Shown piece by piece: positions 20,606-29,676 of a DNA stretch of 64,000 nucleotides (positions within the stretch are counted from its first letter, which is position 1; each line of letters starts with the position of its first letter). Both the position numbers and the translations under genes were made by a program. The notes below the pieces were generated by a model. That model had not been told where the DNA came from. It made no database searches and was given only the letters and a program-made list of their open reading frames with translations. The stretch spans positions 189,947 to 253,946 of the forward strand of contig LSRX01000714.1 of the NCBI GenBank assembly GCA_001939145.1, written 5' to 3'. This stretch comes from Symbiodinium microadriaticum. Lineage: Eukaryota > Sar > Dinophyceae > Suessiales > Symbiodiniaceae.

Positions 20606-21596
20606 GAGCTTCCACGCAAGCCTACAGGAAGGGTTGCTATCGCTCGCAGAGCAGACTGCCGGCAACTGGCCCGGGCCCTTGTGACCAAGTGCCCTGGTGA
20701 TACATTCGCGAGGCTCACTGTTGGAGGCTTTCAAGGTGCAGCCTTTGAGGAACAGTCAGGGTTTAGTCGTGCGTCCGAGAGCACCGGATCTTCCAGCGGA
20801 CGCCACAAGCCTGCATTCGCCGAAAGAGCTTCAAAGACTCAAACAGATGATAGGTGGCTGCCCTTCCACCCCACGGAAGAGCATCGGAAGCTGCAGGCCC
20901 CGACGTAAAAAGTGTTCATACTTGGGGCAAGAAAGACGGACTCCCATCAGGCGCAGCGTGCAAAAGGCTTCTTTCGGCTCCCCTGTGGTGTCCGCATCAC
21001 CTTCGTGTCATCCACGGCAGCAGCTCAGCTACTGGCAAGCAAGAAGAGCAAGTAAGTCCTCGCAGGGAGCCGCCGCTGGCATATGCGCCAATGCCCCCCC
21101 TATAGCCACTGGTAGGGCGACAGCGGCACTCGCTCGCAGGGCAGCTTTTGCTCGTCTCCGTGGCCTGAAGCGTGTGGGCCTGGACGTGGAGGGCAGCCAG
21201 GAGGCGCAGCCTTAAAGCTGGAAAGCACCGTCCCCCCAATCCCGTCCTGAGGCAGCACTGGTGCAACTTGCTGCGGAGGAGGACAGTGACTTGCTCGACT
21301 GCTGCATGCAGTGATGGGTGCTTGCAGTTGAACCAGGAGGTCTTTGTGTTTGACACACTCGCGCTCCGAGACGATACAACAGCTGCTGAGACCTGACTTA
21401 ACAAGGACCACCCTCACACCCGAGTTACACATGCCCACGTTCCGGCGGCAAGAGAGTGTGAATTTGCAAACAGCCCCCGTATTCGTATCCAGCGACACTC
21501 ACCCGGTTCTGTTTGAGCTGTTTGAACCGTTTTGCATCAGGAAGCCTATGCAGACTTCCTCAAGCAAGACGGGCTTCAGAGTCTCAGCTCTGTTAT
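20606..21596. other. intronic sequence before copia-2, nothing recognised
   Basis: I find no family motif in this 1-kb stretch. It is GC-richer than the neighbouring microsatellite and has overlapping open frames on both strands. The last five bases (21592-21596, GTTAT) are the left target duplication of copia-2. Confidence 0.4.
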
Positions 21597-21733
21597 TGTG
21601 AAAGTACACGAATAGCAAGCGTTCGCAAGGGATCAGACGAATCTACCGTAGCCGCTGAAGGCTTGTGTGTCTTGGAGGAAAATCAGGGTCAGCCCGTCGG
21701 TGCGAGGGTTTTGAGTGGCTGCCATATTCTTCT
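21597..21733 (+). repeat. copia-2 left LTR (137 bp)
   Basis: Starts TGTGAAAGTACACGAATAG and ends GCCATATTCTTCT. It is identical base for base to 29658-29794. If the final T belongs to the primer site, the LTR is 136 bp and the target duplication is 6 bp (TGTTAT). Confidence 0.93.
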
Positions 21734-21744
21734 GGCAGCGGAGC
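21733..21744 (+). other. copia-2 primer-binding site
   Basis: TGGCAGCGGAGC abuts the left LTR and differs by one base from the site used by copia-1. Both resemble the complement of the initiator tRNA-Met 3' end, with a few mismatches. Confidence 0.65.
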
Positions 21745-22004
21745 CTGGTGGCTGTGCGATCCAAGGGGACCTTTGGGAAGCCGCTGGGGCGGCTTGCTGA
21801 GCGGGCCTGTGCGGAGGCCGCTTTTCGTGGGAATAGTTCGTGCGAGAACTGTGCCTTTGTGGGTGTGATCGTGGGCGGCAGCGAGCCGTCGGAACCTCCG
21901 GGGAAGGCTGTGAACCTTCTGTGCGAGAAAGGAAGACGCCCGATTGGGGCGGAGACGGGCAGGGGGGAGCGGCTTGAGCTCTTCCAAGACACGCGAGCGC
22001 GGTG

Positions 22005-24062
22005 ATGTCGAGGTCATACTATGACAATTTTGGCGAGGCGGCGGTCAATGACTGGGAGGGACAGTCTACACCGCCACCTGCAAATCGATGGCGTCGGTGG
22101 CACAGTGGCACCGGCGGTTTGTCAAGTGGGGATCGAACGAGTCCCGGGTTTTCTTCAGGCTACGAGAGTGAGGAGAAGTCGGTGGAGCCTCGGAGCACCG
22201 GCTGGGATGGCTGGGCCGAAGACGGATCCTGGAAGGGGACTGCCAACGAAGCTTTTGGTGCGCGAGGCCCCGGGAAAGGATGGGCGAGACAGCGGCCGGG
22301 CTTCCATGAGAATTGGAGCTGGCGGTCGGGAAGTGGAGGCGGCCCGGCCAGCCGCACCTTCGGTGGGGAGACTGTGGACCTCGAGGGCTCGATCCGGGAT
22401 TCCGTGGACGCTCCGGAGGAGGGCGAGAACAAGGGCCAGGTCAAGATCGCGGGCGAGCATGCTGGAGAGCGAAAGGGGCCAGGCCGCGTTTCGAACACCT
22501 ACCCTCCTGTGTTTCGAGCGAGGCCCCAAGAGTCTTACCAAGAGTGGAAGCGTGGGGTGGAGTTCTGGATTGGAGGTGAGGGATTGCAGCTCCCTGTGGA
22601 GCTGATTGGGCCGCGGATGATGGTGCAACTGAAGGATCGGGCGGCTCAGTTGGTGAAGCACCTGACCATCAAGGACGTCAACGGGGTCAACGGCAAGGAG
22701 GTCATCTTCCGGGAGTTAGAGAAGTCGCCCCTCATCAAGCAGGTGGATCGGCACCGTGTGGACGAGCACAGGCGCCGTTTGATGCAGTTGTCGAGAGCGG
22801 CCGGTGAGTCGATGGAGAGCTACGTGACCAGGGCAAGTGTTTATCGCAGCCACCTCCTCGGGGTGGATGAGAGCATGGCGATGGGGGAGGCGTTCTACGT
22901 GGGCCACCTGGTCGACCATGCCAGGCTCACGAAGCGAGACAGGGCCATGATCAAGACGAAGGCCGGAGACATGACAGATGAGGGCAAGGTGGTGGCGGCG
23001 ATAATTGAGCTGGCCAGTGAGCTGGACGGGGAGAATGGATTCCCGGTGGGCCAGTCGGAGCCGAACTTGGCCAAGAATGGAGAGGAATGGCTTCTCCAAC
23101 GAGAGCCCCGAGGACGTGTGGTTTCCGGCCAGCCTGGCGGGAAAGGCGCCAGGAGTGTCTTCGTGGCGGAGATGGACGAGGTTCCGGGCGAGGATGGCGA
23201 GGACCTTGCAGAGGGGCCCGAGGATGGCGGAGGAGAGCTGGGTCCACCAGAGCTGGTGTACCTGGAGCACGAGGCCTTCGGCACGCAGTACAAGGCTCGG
23301 CAGAAGATCGCTGAAGTTCGCAAGCTTCGCCAGTACTACCAGAAGCCGGATACGGAGGAGAAGAAGCGATGGCTGTCGGAGCAGATGAAGAAGAACCCCT
23401 GCCATGCCTGTGGACAGTACGGGCACTGGAGCAGGGAGTGCCCGTCGAAGGTCCAAGCGGCCCTGGTGACGAGATCGAGGTCGACGGCAGCTCCATCGAG
23501 CCCTCCTCCTCCAGCTGCAGAGGCGAGCGAAGAAGCCGAATGGGCTCTTTTGGCTTCCTTGTGCTCCAAAGGGGCAAGTGTGGGACACCGCGGATCCAAA
23601 GCCAGCGGACAATACATGAAGGGGTCCGAGAGTTTGGTCGTTGTCAATCACGCTCTGAGTACGGTGAGTATGTCGCTTCATGAGGTGTGTTGGTCTCTGA
23701 AAGCTTTGTCGTTCAAGGTGATCCTGGATATCGGCTGTATGCGGTCGGTGGTCGGTGTCGGCTGGGCAACAGAGGTCATTGGTCGTTGGCGGGAGGAAGG
23801 TCGATGGCATCGAGTCGAAAAGGAAGTGGAGGCATTCCGGTTCGGGGACGGGGAGGTGCTCTACAGTCGCTATCGCGTCGAGTTCGTGGGGACGTTTGCG
23901 GGCAAGGAAGTGGTGTTTGGGTTCAGCGTGGTGGATGGAGTTTGCCCCCCCCCCGTTTTCGCGGTCGGGATGCACTCAGTTGGGCATTATCATAGACTGC
24001 GAGCATCACACTTTGTCGTCGCGGAAGTTGGGCGTCAAGTCGTTTGGGATGGGGCAAGATGA
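22005..24062 (+). CDS. copia-2 Gag with CCHC knuckle plus protease region
   Basis: Starts at ATG 22005 (MSRSYYDNFG). A Gag core follows a Gly/Arg/Ser-rich N-terminus. The zinc knuckle CHACGQYGHWSREC (C-x2-C-x4-H-x4-C) lies near 23399-23440. After a Ser/Pro-rich linker the same frame enters an aspartic protease: VILDIGCMRSVVG, with Asp in a DIG instead of DTG/DSG site, and flap-like FRFGDGEVLYSRY. At the ten-C run 23945-23954 the protease sequence jumps: this frame reads nonsense (PPPVFAVGMHSVGH), while the next frame gives the family-like SRSGCTQLGIIIDCEHHT. Gag and Pol would form one frame with 8 or 11 Cs, so an indel or slippage in the run is likely. Confidence 0.85.
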   Translation: MSRSYYDNFGEAAVNDWEGQSTPPPANRWRRWHSGTGGLSSGDRTSPGFSSGYESEEKSVEPRSTGWDGWAEDGSWKGTANEAFGARGPGKGWARQRPGFHENWSWRSGSGGGPASRTFGGETVDLEGSIRDSVDAPEEGENKGQVKIAGEHAGERKGPGRVSNTYPPVFRARPQESYQEWKRGVEFWIGGEGLQLPVELIGPRMMVQLKDRAAQLVKHLTIKDVNGVNGKEVIFRELEKSPLIKQVDRHRVDEHRRRLMQLSRAAGESMESYVTRASVYRSHLLGVDESMAMGEAFYVGHLVDHARLTKRDRAMIKTKAGDMTDEGKVVAAIIELASELDGENGFPVGQSEPNLAKNGEEWLLQREPRGRVVSGQPGGKGARSVFVAEMDEVPGEDGEDLAEGPEDGGGELGPPELVYLEHEAFGTQYKARQKIAEVRKLRQYYQKPDTEEKKRWLSEQMKKNPCHACGQYGHWSRECPSKVQAALVTRSRSTAAPSSPPPPAAEASEEAEWALLASLCSKGASVGHRGSKASGQYMKGSESLVVVNHALSTVSMSLHEVCWSLKALSFKVILDIGCMRSVVGVGWATEVIGRWREEGRWHRVEKEVEAFRFGDGEVLYSRYRVEFVGTFAGKEVVFGFSVVDGVCPPPVFAVGMHSVGHYHRLRASHFVVAEVGRQVVWDGAR

Positions 24063-27000
24063 GGGTCACTACACGGTGCGTATTGACGAGTTCACCACAG
24101 ACATGTCATGGAGAGAGCTGCCCGAGGACTTTCGTTTGCCACCTAGAACCGATGCGATGATTCTGATGCCCGAAGTTTTGCTCGAGACTGAGCGTACTGT
24201 GACTTCCTCGGGTGCCTCGGCATTTGATGGCGACCTCGGCGGATCCGGAGAAGCCGCCGAAATGCAAGCTGTGCAACTCGCCCGACCACCGGACCAAAGA
24301 GTGCCCCCAGCTGGTGGAGGTGTCCGAGGACGGGTTCGATATGGTGACCGACCAGGGGGAGGAGCTGCACCCGAAGCCCAGGAAGAACAATCGTCCCGTG
24401 CCGCGGCGGAGCGGGGATGGGAAACCGCCGAGTGCGCTGGCTGCACAAGCGGCGGGCAGCCAGGCTTCGGTTGTGGAGATCTCGGGTTTGACGGCCGAGG
24501 AGATGGAGATGGTGACCAAACGGCGAGCCAAGGCGGCAGCAGCAAAGAGCAAGGCGGCCCAGCACCGAGCCTTGACCGGGGAGAAGGCGGACTACCCGAG
24601 CCTGTCGCAGGTGTGGAGCTGGGATGTGGCGCTGAACATTGCCGCGTCGACGAAAAGTCGTTTGGTGACGTTCGGCTGGAAGCGGATGCTTTGGCAGCTG
24701 AGGGTGAAGGCGGCAGTGGAGGCGGAAGGAGACCGGCGGTGGAAGAAGAATCGGCGCTGGCTGGCGCACTGGCTCTCCCGGGAAGTAGCTGCGCTGTGGG
24801 GGCACATGGGGGCGATGAGGCAGAAGCTGAACAACCCAGACGTGTGGCACATGATGTGACAGGGCCCCGGAGGCCTAACCGGGGCACAACGCAGCGACTT
24901 AAGGCGGGAGTGACGGCCGGCAAGGCGATTATGGCGGCCCTCATCGCAACGACCCTGGACCCGGGCAATTACAAGGTCGTTGAGGTGGTTGATGGAGCGG
25001 GCTCTTTGGCTTCATGTCTTCGAGGGCGAGAGGGCTGGGAAGTGGCGGAAGTGATCGATGTGGCAGGAGGATGGACTCCGGACCTAGCCAAACGGCTCAA
25101 AGAGGCGTACAAGCAGATTGAGCTCCAACAGCCGGACCTCGTGGTGCTATCCCCACGGCCGTGGATGGCAGAACCAACCGAAGACCCCTCTCTGTGGGAG
25201 GCTCGCCGGGCACAACTGCCTCTTTGGAAATGGGTGGCTGAGGTTTGGAAACTTCAGCAAGGCCACGGCCGTTTGGTGGTTGTAGTGCAACCGGCTCAGT
25301 CCCAGGCGCTGCACTTGAGCTTCATGAAGGAGAGGGACGGGGTGATCAAGGTGCCGGTTGCGATGTGTGCCTTTGTGCCGGCGGGGGAACGACGGGCGCT
25401 AAGGAACTTTCGGGAGGTGATGGTGGAGGTCAATCACTCCGTGCTGGGGCGCCGTCTTCAAGATCGCGGTTGGTGTCCTTGTGGGCCAAGGGCACATCTA
25501 GTGCCGGGTGAGGCAAAAGCCTCGGCTGGGATCACTCGGCTGCGATGGCCTTCCTCGTTTTGTGAGAGGTTGGTGTCTGGGGCGGAGGAGGCGTTCAAGC
25601 AACTGCCCGGTGGCAGTCTTCTGGGCTTGGGAGATAGCGTGCCACAAGATGAAGATTGGGCGTGGGAAACAGCGCCTGTGAGCAACGCTGCCGTTCCGGA
25701 GGAAGGACTTCGGCAAGCTTTGCAGGAGCAAGGGTCCACGGGTGAGAGGTACGATTACATCACCTATGATGGCCCTGCAATGCAACAACCTCGACGCCTT
25801 CGCCAGACTGTAGCTCATTTACATGTCACGCTCGGCCACTTATCTAACGAGCGCCTGGCCCGCATGCTGTCGTTGAGCGGGGGGCAGGCGAGCGTTGTGG
25901 ACTTGGCCAAGAAGCTCCGGTGCCAAGTGTGCGCCATGGTGAGGCCCCCACAGGCTACCCCACAAGTGGCCTATCGGAAGCCGAAACAATTCAATGAAAG
26001 GGTCATGGGGGATTCGTTTTATATTTGGGATAAGGCTGGCCAAAAGTTTGTGGTGACGCACTACATAGATGGGCTCACGGACTACCACATCGGTGACCTC
26101 ACGGACCGCCCGGATTCAGGGTTTGCTCGGGAGATCTTGCAGGACCTTTGGATTGCCTCTTTTGGGGCGCCCGATCTCTTGGTCACGGATGGTGGCCCCG
26201 AGTTCTGCGGAGAGATCGAGACCGTAGCGTCGCTCTTCGGCATGGTGCATGAGGTCGTCCCGGAGGGCGCCAAGTGGCGAATGGGTTTAGCTGAGCGGCA
26301 TGGGGCCATTATCAAACTCATGATGATGCGGATGGTGACGGCCATGGGCCTCACGGGTATGGTCCCGATGCGACAGGCCTGCTTGGCGGCTTTTGCTGCT
26401 AAGAATCGGACGGTGAACAAGGGCGGAGTGTCTCCGATGCAAGCAGTGACAGGGCGCAGTACCTGTCTGCCTGGCTCCTTGATGCAGCAGATTTGTACGG
26501 GGGAGATGCGGTATCAATACAACCAGGCCATGGAGACGAATGAAGCTCTCCAGAGAGCTGACCGGATCAGGCAGGGGGCGGTGGAGGCCTTCTTCTGGTT
26601 GGACGCTCACTCAGCGATTCGGAAGGCCTTGACGTCGAGGTCGCGACCACCAACTTTGGAAGGAATCCGGGAGGGCGCCACGGTGTATGTCTATGATCCC
26701 CCGGTCAGTCGGCGAGGGCAAGCCAGGCGACTACAGGATCACTCGTCATGGAGCGGGCCCGGGGTCATTGTCTGTGTGGAGCGAGACACCCCGGTGCCTC
26801 AAAGAGTGTGGGTGCGGCTGCGTGGGAGAGTGAAAGCTTTCCCTTTGGAGAAGATTCGACTGGCCACCCTGGACGAGATGGTGAGTGCTCAGTTCGTCAC
26901 TGACGCTTTGAAGGAGGTGGAGGCAGAGTTGCAGGGCGATGAAGCGAAGGAGGCCGATAAGCCAGCAGCTTCTGACAACCCTCCGGCGGCACGGCGATCA

Positions 27001-28728
27001 GCTCGAAGACCGGCCTCCTCGTCTTCTTCTTCGTCGGAGACTTCGGATACTGACGGCGGGGACAAGGCACGACCGGCCGTGGATCCACAGTCGGAGGAGC
27101 AGGAACGGCGCGCCAAGCTCTTGGATGATGTGCCGATGGCCATGAAGAATTTTGCCGACCGTCGGAAATCCGAAGAAGCTGCTCTGGCCGACCCACACGC
27201 CTTGGACTTTGCCAAGAAGAGGAAGCTCTTCGAAAAGCTTTCGAAGGCACTGGAGCCCCCTTCAGTGCTTGAAGAAGGGATGATCCGTGAACAACTGACG
27301 GACATCTATGGCAAGTTCAAGGAAGTGAAGAAGGCTCTCAATAAGCAGAAGGGGCCTCGGCGAGCTCGCGGCGGGGGCAAGGCAAGCGCTCGAACTGAAG
27401 CGGGGCGCCACGCCAGTGGCGTCATGGTGGTCGAGGAAGAGGTGGATGCGTCGTCTTGGTTCGCGCCTGGGGAGTACGAGGCTATGCTGCAGGATACTTT
27501 GGGTCACTGGGTGCTTTGGAGCTCACCGTCGGTGAGTGCAGGGGTCCCGGAGCTGCGTGAAGTTTCGTTGCGCCTGCAACGCGAGGAAGCCGAAGCCATG
27601 GCGGAGGGGGTCACGGAGGTGAAGACCGGCAAGGCTCGCATCGAGTACCGTTGGAAGGAGCTGGACGGTGACTGGCAAACAGCTTTTGTGCCAGCTCTCA
27701 AGAAAGCCATCGGCGTGTACCTCGAGCACCATGGGATCCGCGGGGTGGCTGCGGATAAGGTCCTGGACCCAAAGAGGATTTTGAGCTCGCGGTTCGTCCT
27801 CACGAATAAAGGGGGCGAAGATTTGGCTTCAGCGGAGCCCAAGGCTCGTTGGATCTTCGGGGGTCATCGCGACCCCGACGCAGGGCTCTATGCGACTAGT
27901 GCCCCGACGGCAAGCACGTTAGCGCACAACTTGCTGAACTTTGTGGCGGTACAGCTTGGGTGGACAGTGCACTATGAGGACGTGGCGTCGGCCTTCTTGC
28001 AGGGGAAGGATTTGCCGAGGACAGAGAAGGTGTTTGTCCGAGTACCTCAAGGATATCCTCAAGAGGTCCTCGACTACTTGGTGGAGGAGCTCGGCGGTGG
28101 CGTGCGGGGAGACGTGGTGGAACTGACGAAGGCCGGTTTTGGCCTGCCGGAGAGCCCTAGGTTGTGGTACCTGGAGTACAAGGACACCATTGAGGAGATC
28201 GGGTTGAAGGAGCTTACGCTGGTGCCGGGCATGTTCAGGGCGTTCCACCCCAACGGCAAGCTACGAGCTTTGGCGTCCATCCATGTGGACGACACGCGCT
28301 ATGCAGGTGATGAGACTAGTGGCGAGCTTTGGGACTTGCTACACCAACGTTTGAAGTTCGGCAAGATGCGGAAGGCCACGGACGGTTGGCAGAAGTTTTG
28401 TGGACGTTGGGAGTTGCAAGCTGAAGACGGTCGGGAGATGCGGATAAGCATGCAGGAATACATCAAGACGATCCCGTTGGTGAAAGCTCGTCCGTCAGCC
28501 ATTGAGGCAGCATATGCGGAGGGCTCAAGCATGTCGAGGCCAGAATCGACTACTACTTCAACTTCCGGGGGCCCCAACAGGTCGAGTCCAGAATCGGCTA
28601 CTACTTCAACTTCCGGGGGTCCCAGCAGGTCGAGTCCAGAATCGGCTACTACTTCAACTTCCGGGGGTCCTTCTATGTCGAGTAGGCAGCATGAACCCGA
28701 TGAGACAAGTGAAGGTGTGGTCGAGTAA
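23755..28728 (+). CDS. copia-2 Pol: protease end, integrase, reverse transcriptase
   Basis: The meaningful part begins after the C10 run (about 23955). It gives the protease end (TQLGIIIDCEHHTLSSRKLGVKSFG), then a stretch at 24212-24859 that is better coding in another frame, then a region around VDGAGSLASCLRG and DLVVLSPRPW that may be a worn methyltransferase-like fold. Integrase: H690, H695, C723, C726, then D753, D812, E847 (D-x58-D-x34-E, classic spacing). RT of the copia type: D1409 in YEDVASAFLQG and HVDD at 1510-1513. After three 48-bp repeats the frame ends at TAA 28726, and RNase H resumes in the same frame 9 bases later. It would be defective or need stop readthrough. Confidence 0.9.
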   Translation: MSAGQQRSLVVGGRKVDGIESKRKWRHSGSGTGRCSTVAIASSSWGRLRARKWCLGSAWWMEFAPPPFSRSGCTQLGIIIDCEHHTLSSRKLGVKSFGMGQDEGHYTVRIDEFTTDMSWRELPEDFRLPPRTDAMILMPEVLLETERTVTSSGASAFDGDLGGSGEAAEMQAVQLARPPDQRVPPAGGGVRGRVRYGDRPGGGAAPEAQEEQSSRAAAERGWETAECAGCTSGGQPGFGCGDLGFDGRGDGDGDQTASQGGSSKEQGGPAPSLDRGEGGLPEPVAGVELGCGAEHCRVDEKSFGDVRLEADALAAEGEGGSGGGRRPAVEEESALAGALALPGSSCAVGAHGGDEAEAEQPRRVAHDVTGPRRPNRGTTQRLKAGVTAGKAIMAALIATTLDPGNYKVVEVVDGAGSLASCLRGREGWEVAEVIDVAGGWTPDLAKRLKEAYKQIELQQPDLVVLSPRPWMAEPTEDPSLWEARRAQLPLWKWVAEVWKLQQGHGRLVVVVQPAQSQALHLSFMKERDGVIKVPVAMCAFVPAGERRALRNFREVMVEVNHSVLGRRLQDRGWCPCGPRAHLVPGEAKASAGITRLRWPSSFCERLVSGAEEAFKQLPGGSLLGLGDSVPQDEDWAWETAPVSNAAVPEEGLRQALQEQGSTGERYDYITYDGPAMQQPRRLRQTVAHLHVTLGHLSNERLARMLSLSGGQASVVDLAKKLRCQVCAMVRPPQATPQVAYRKPKQFNERVMGDSFYIWDKAGQKFVVTHYIDGLTDYHIGDLTDRPDSGFAREILQDLWIASFGAPDLLVTDGGPEFCGEIETVASLFGMVHEVVPEGAKWRMGLAERHGAIIKLMMMRMVTAMGLTGMVPMRQACLAAFAAKNRTVNKGGVSPMQAVTGRSTCLPGSLMQQICTGEMRYQYNQAMETNEALQRADRIRQGAVEAFFWLDAHSAIRKALTSRSRPPTLEGIREGATVYVYDPPVSRRGQARRLQDHSSWSGPGVIVCVERDTPVPQRVWVRLRGRVKAFPLEKIRLATLDEMVSAQFVTDALKEVEAELQGDEAKEADKPAASDNPPAARRSARRPASSSSSSSETSDTDGGDKARPAVDPQSEEQERRAKLLDDVPMAMKNFADRRKSEEAALADPHALDFAKKRKLFEKLSKALEPPSVLEEGMIREQLTDIYGKFKEVKKALNKQKGPRRARGGGKASARTEAGRHASGVMVVEEEVDASSWFAPGEYEAMLQDTLGHWVLWSSPSVSAGVPELREVSLRLQREEAEAMAEGVTEVKTGKARIEYRWKELDGDWQTAFVPALKKAIGVYLEHHGIRGVAADKVLDPKRILSSRFVLTNKGGEDLASAEPKARWIFGGHRDPDAGLYATSAPTASTLAHNLLNFVAVQLGWTVHYEDVASAFLQGKDLPRTEKVFVRVPQGYPQEVLDYLVEELGGGVRGDVVELTKAGFGLPESPRLWYLEYKDTIEEIGLKELTLVPGMFRAFHPNGKLRALASIHVDDTRYAGDETSGELWDLLHQRLKFGKMRKATDGWQKFCGRWELQAEDGREMRISMQEYIKTIPLVKARPSAIEAAYAEGSSMSRPESTTTSTSGGPNRSSPESATTSTSGGPSRSSPESATTSTSGGPSMSSRQHEPDETSEGVVE
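24212..24859 (+). CDS. copia-2 out-of-frame ORF with second zinc knuckle
   Basis: This 215-codon frame (GTG first; ATG at 24227) overlaps Pol entirely but looks more like protein. It has a second CCHC knuckle, CKLCNSPDHRTKEC (C-x2-C-x4-H-x4-C), then VEISGLTAEEMEMVTKRRAK and SLSQVWSWDVALNIA. The Pol frame over the same bases is Gly/Glu-rich low complexity. Two opposing frameshifts flanking this block, or a genuine overlapping gene, would explain it. It ends at TGA 24857-24859. Confidence 0.55.
   Translation: MPRHLMATSADPEKPPKCKLCNSPDHRTKECPQLVEVSEDGFDMVTDQGEELHPKPRKNNRPVPRRSGDGKPPSALAAQAAGSQASVVEISGLTAEEMEMVTKRRAKAAAAKSKAAQHRALTGEKADYPSLSQVWSWDVALNIAASTKSRLVTFGWKRMLWQLRVKAAVEAEGDRRWKKNRRWLAHWLSREVAALWGHMGAMRQKLNNPDVWHMM
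28534..28680 (+). repeat. 48-bp in-frame minisatellite in copia-2 Pol
   Basis: Three full units begin at 28534, 28582 and 28630, with a partial fourth at 28678. Units two and three are nearly identical. Each encodes 16 residues of the type RSSPESATTSTSGGPS. The array sits between RT and RNase H, immediately before the in-frame TAA. Confidence 0.92.
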
Positions 28729-29676
28729 ATACATGACGTGATCACTGGGGTGGGAGCCGAATCAGAGTTGACGCCCGAAGAGAAGCGGTTGATCGGGTCC
28801 GTGGTGGGACAGCTGAATTGGGCCGCTCGACAAGGCCGCTACGACCTCGGCTTTGTCGCCTCCTTAATCCAGCAACTAGCGGGACAGGGCAAGGCAGAGG
28901 CTCTACGCTGGGTCAATGCGGCAGTGAGACGAGCCCGCGAGCCCATGGAAGTGCTCGTCAGAAAGTTCGACTGTGACTTGTCCGAGCTCCTGGTGGTTTC
29001 GGTTAGCGATGCAGCTTATGGTGCCATGCCGAACGGGAGCAGCCAGGGCGGAACAATGGTGCTGTTCGCTGACCCTGCGGTGCTTCATGGACAAGGGGCG
29101 GTTTGCATCATGGAGGCTGCAAGCGTCAAGATCCAACGGGTGGTCAGGTGTTCTATGTCTGCAGAAGTGAGCTCGTTGGCAACGGCGTTTGAGCACGGCG
29201 ACTTTGTGAGGGCAGTGCTAGCTGAACTTCTGGATCCAACCTTTCGGATGGATCGTTGGAAGTTGTCAGCCTCTCGATGGAGGCACCTCTTGGTGACTGA
29301 TGCGAAGACGGGTTACGATGCCATCTCGTCGGAAGTTTTACCGTCGGATCGCAAGATCGCGATCGACGTCGGCGTGCTTCGTCAAGGACTTCTGGAGCCC
29401 GAGACCGCCAACTTTATCAGGTGGGTGCCAGGATCCGAGATGCCCGGCGACGGCCTGACCAAGTGGGGGCACAACAACATGCTCACCAAGGTCATGACGG
29501 AAGGTCAGTGGTCGCTCGTGGACACGCCGGAAGCCCAGGCTCTTCGCAAAGCGGCGGCAACCAAACGTGCCGTGTGGCGGAGCCAAGCCAAGTCTCGTTT
29601 GCGGGCCACAGAGGCTCCTTCAGTTGCGCGAGCTTGCTCTTCTCCAGAGGGGGTTCGTGTGAAAGTACACGAATAG
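28729..29676 (+). CDS. copia-2 RNase H domain
   Basis: Same frame as Pol, resuming right after its TAA; the first possible start is GTG 28738, so independent initiation is doubtful. It carries the copia RNase H signature: LTPEEKRLIGSVVGQLNW, SVSDAAYGA (D91 from 28738), MSAEVSSL (E143), LLVTDAKTGYD (D188) and PGDGLTK (D238). All four catalytic acidic residues are present. The stop codon TAG (29674-29676) lies inside the right LTR, so the last residues (VKVHE) are LTR-encoded. Confidence 0.88.
   Translation: MHDVITGVGAESELTPEEKRLIGSVVGQLNWAARQGRYDLGFVASLIQQLAGQGKAEALRWVNAAVRRAREPMEVLVRKFDCDLSELLVVSVSDAAYGAMPNGSSQGGTMVLFADPAVLHGQGAVCIMEAASVKIQRVVRCSMSAEVSSLATAFEHGDFVRAVLAELLDPTFRMDRWKLSASRWRHLLVTDAKTGYDAISSEVLPSDRKIAIDVGVLRQGLLEPETANFIRWVPGSEMPGDGLTKWGHNNMLTKVMTEGQWSLVDTPEAQALRKAAATKRAVWRSQAKSRLRATEAPSVARACSSPEGVRVKVHE

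Noticed and set aside
22716..23975. Minus-strand 419-codon open frame
   Set aside because: Antisense shadow of the copia-2 Gag and protease; GC-rich third positions keep it open.
24069..24968. Minus-strand 299-codon Ser/Pro-rich frame
   Set aside because: Antisense shadow of the copia-2 Pol region; low-complexity composition.
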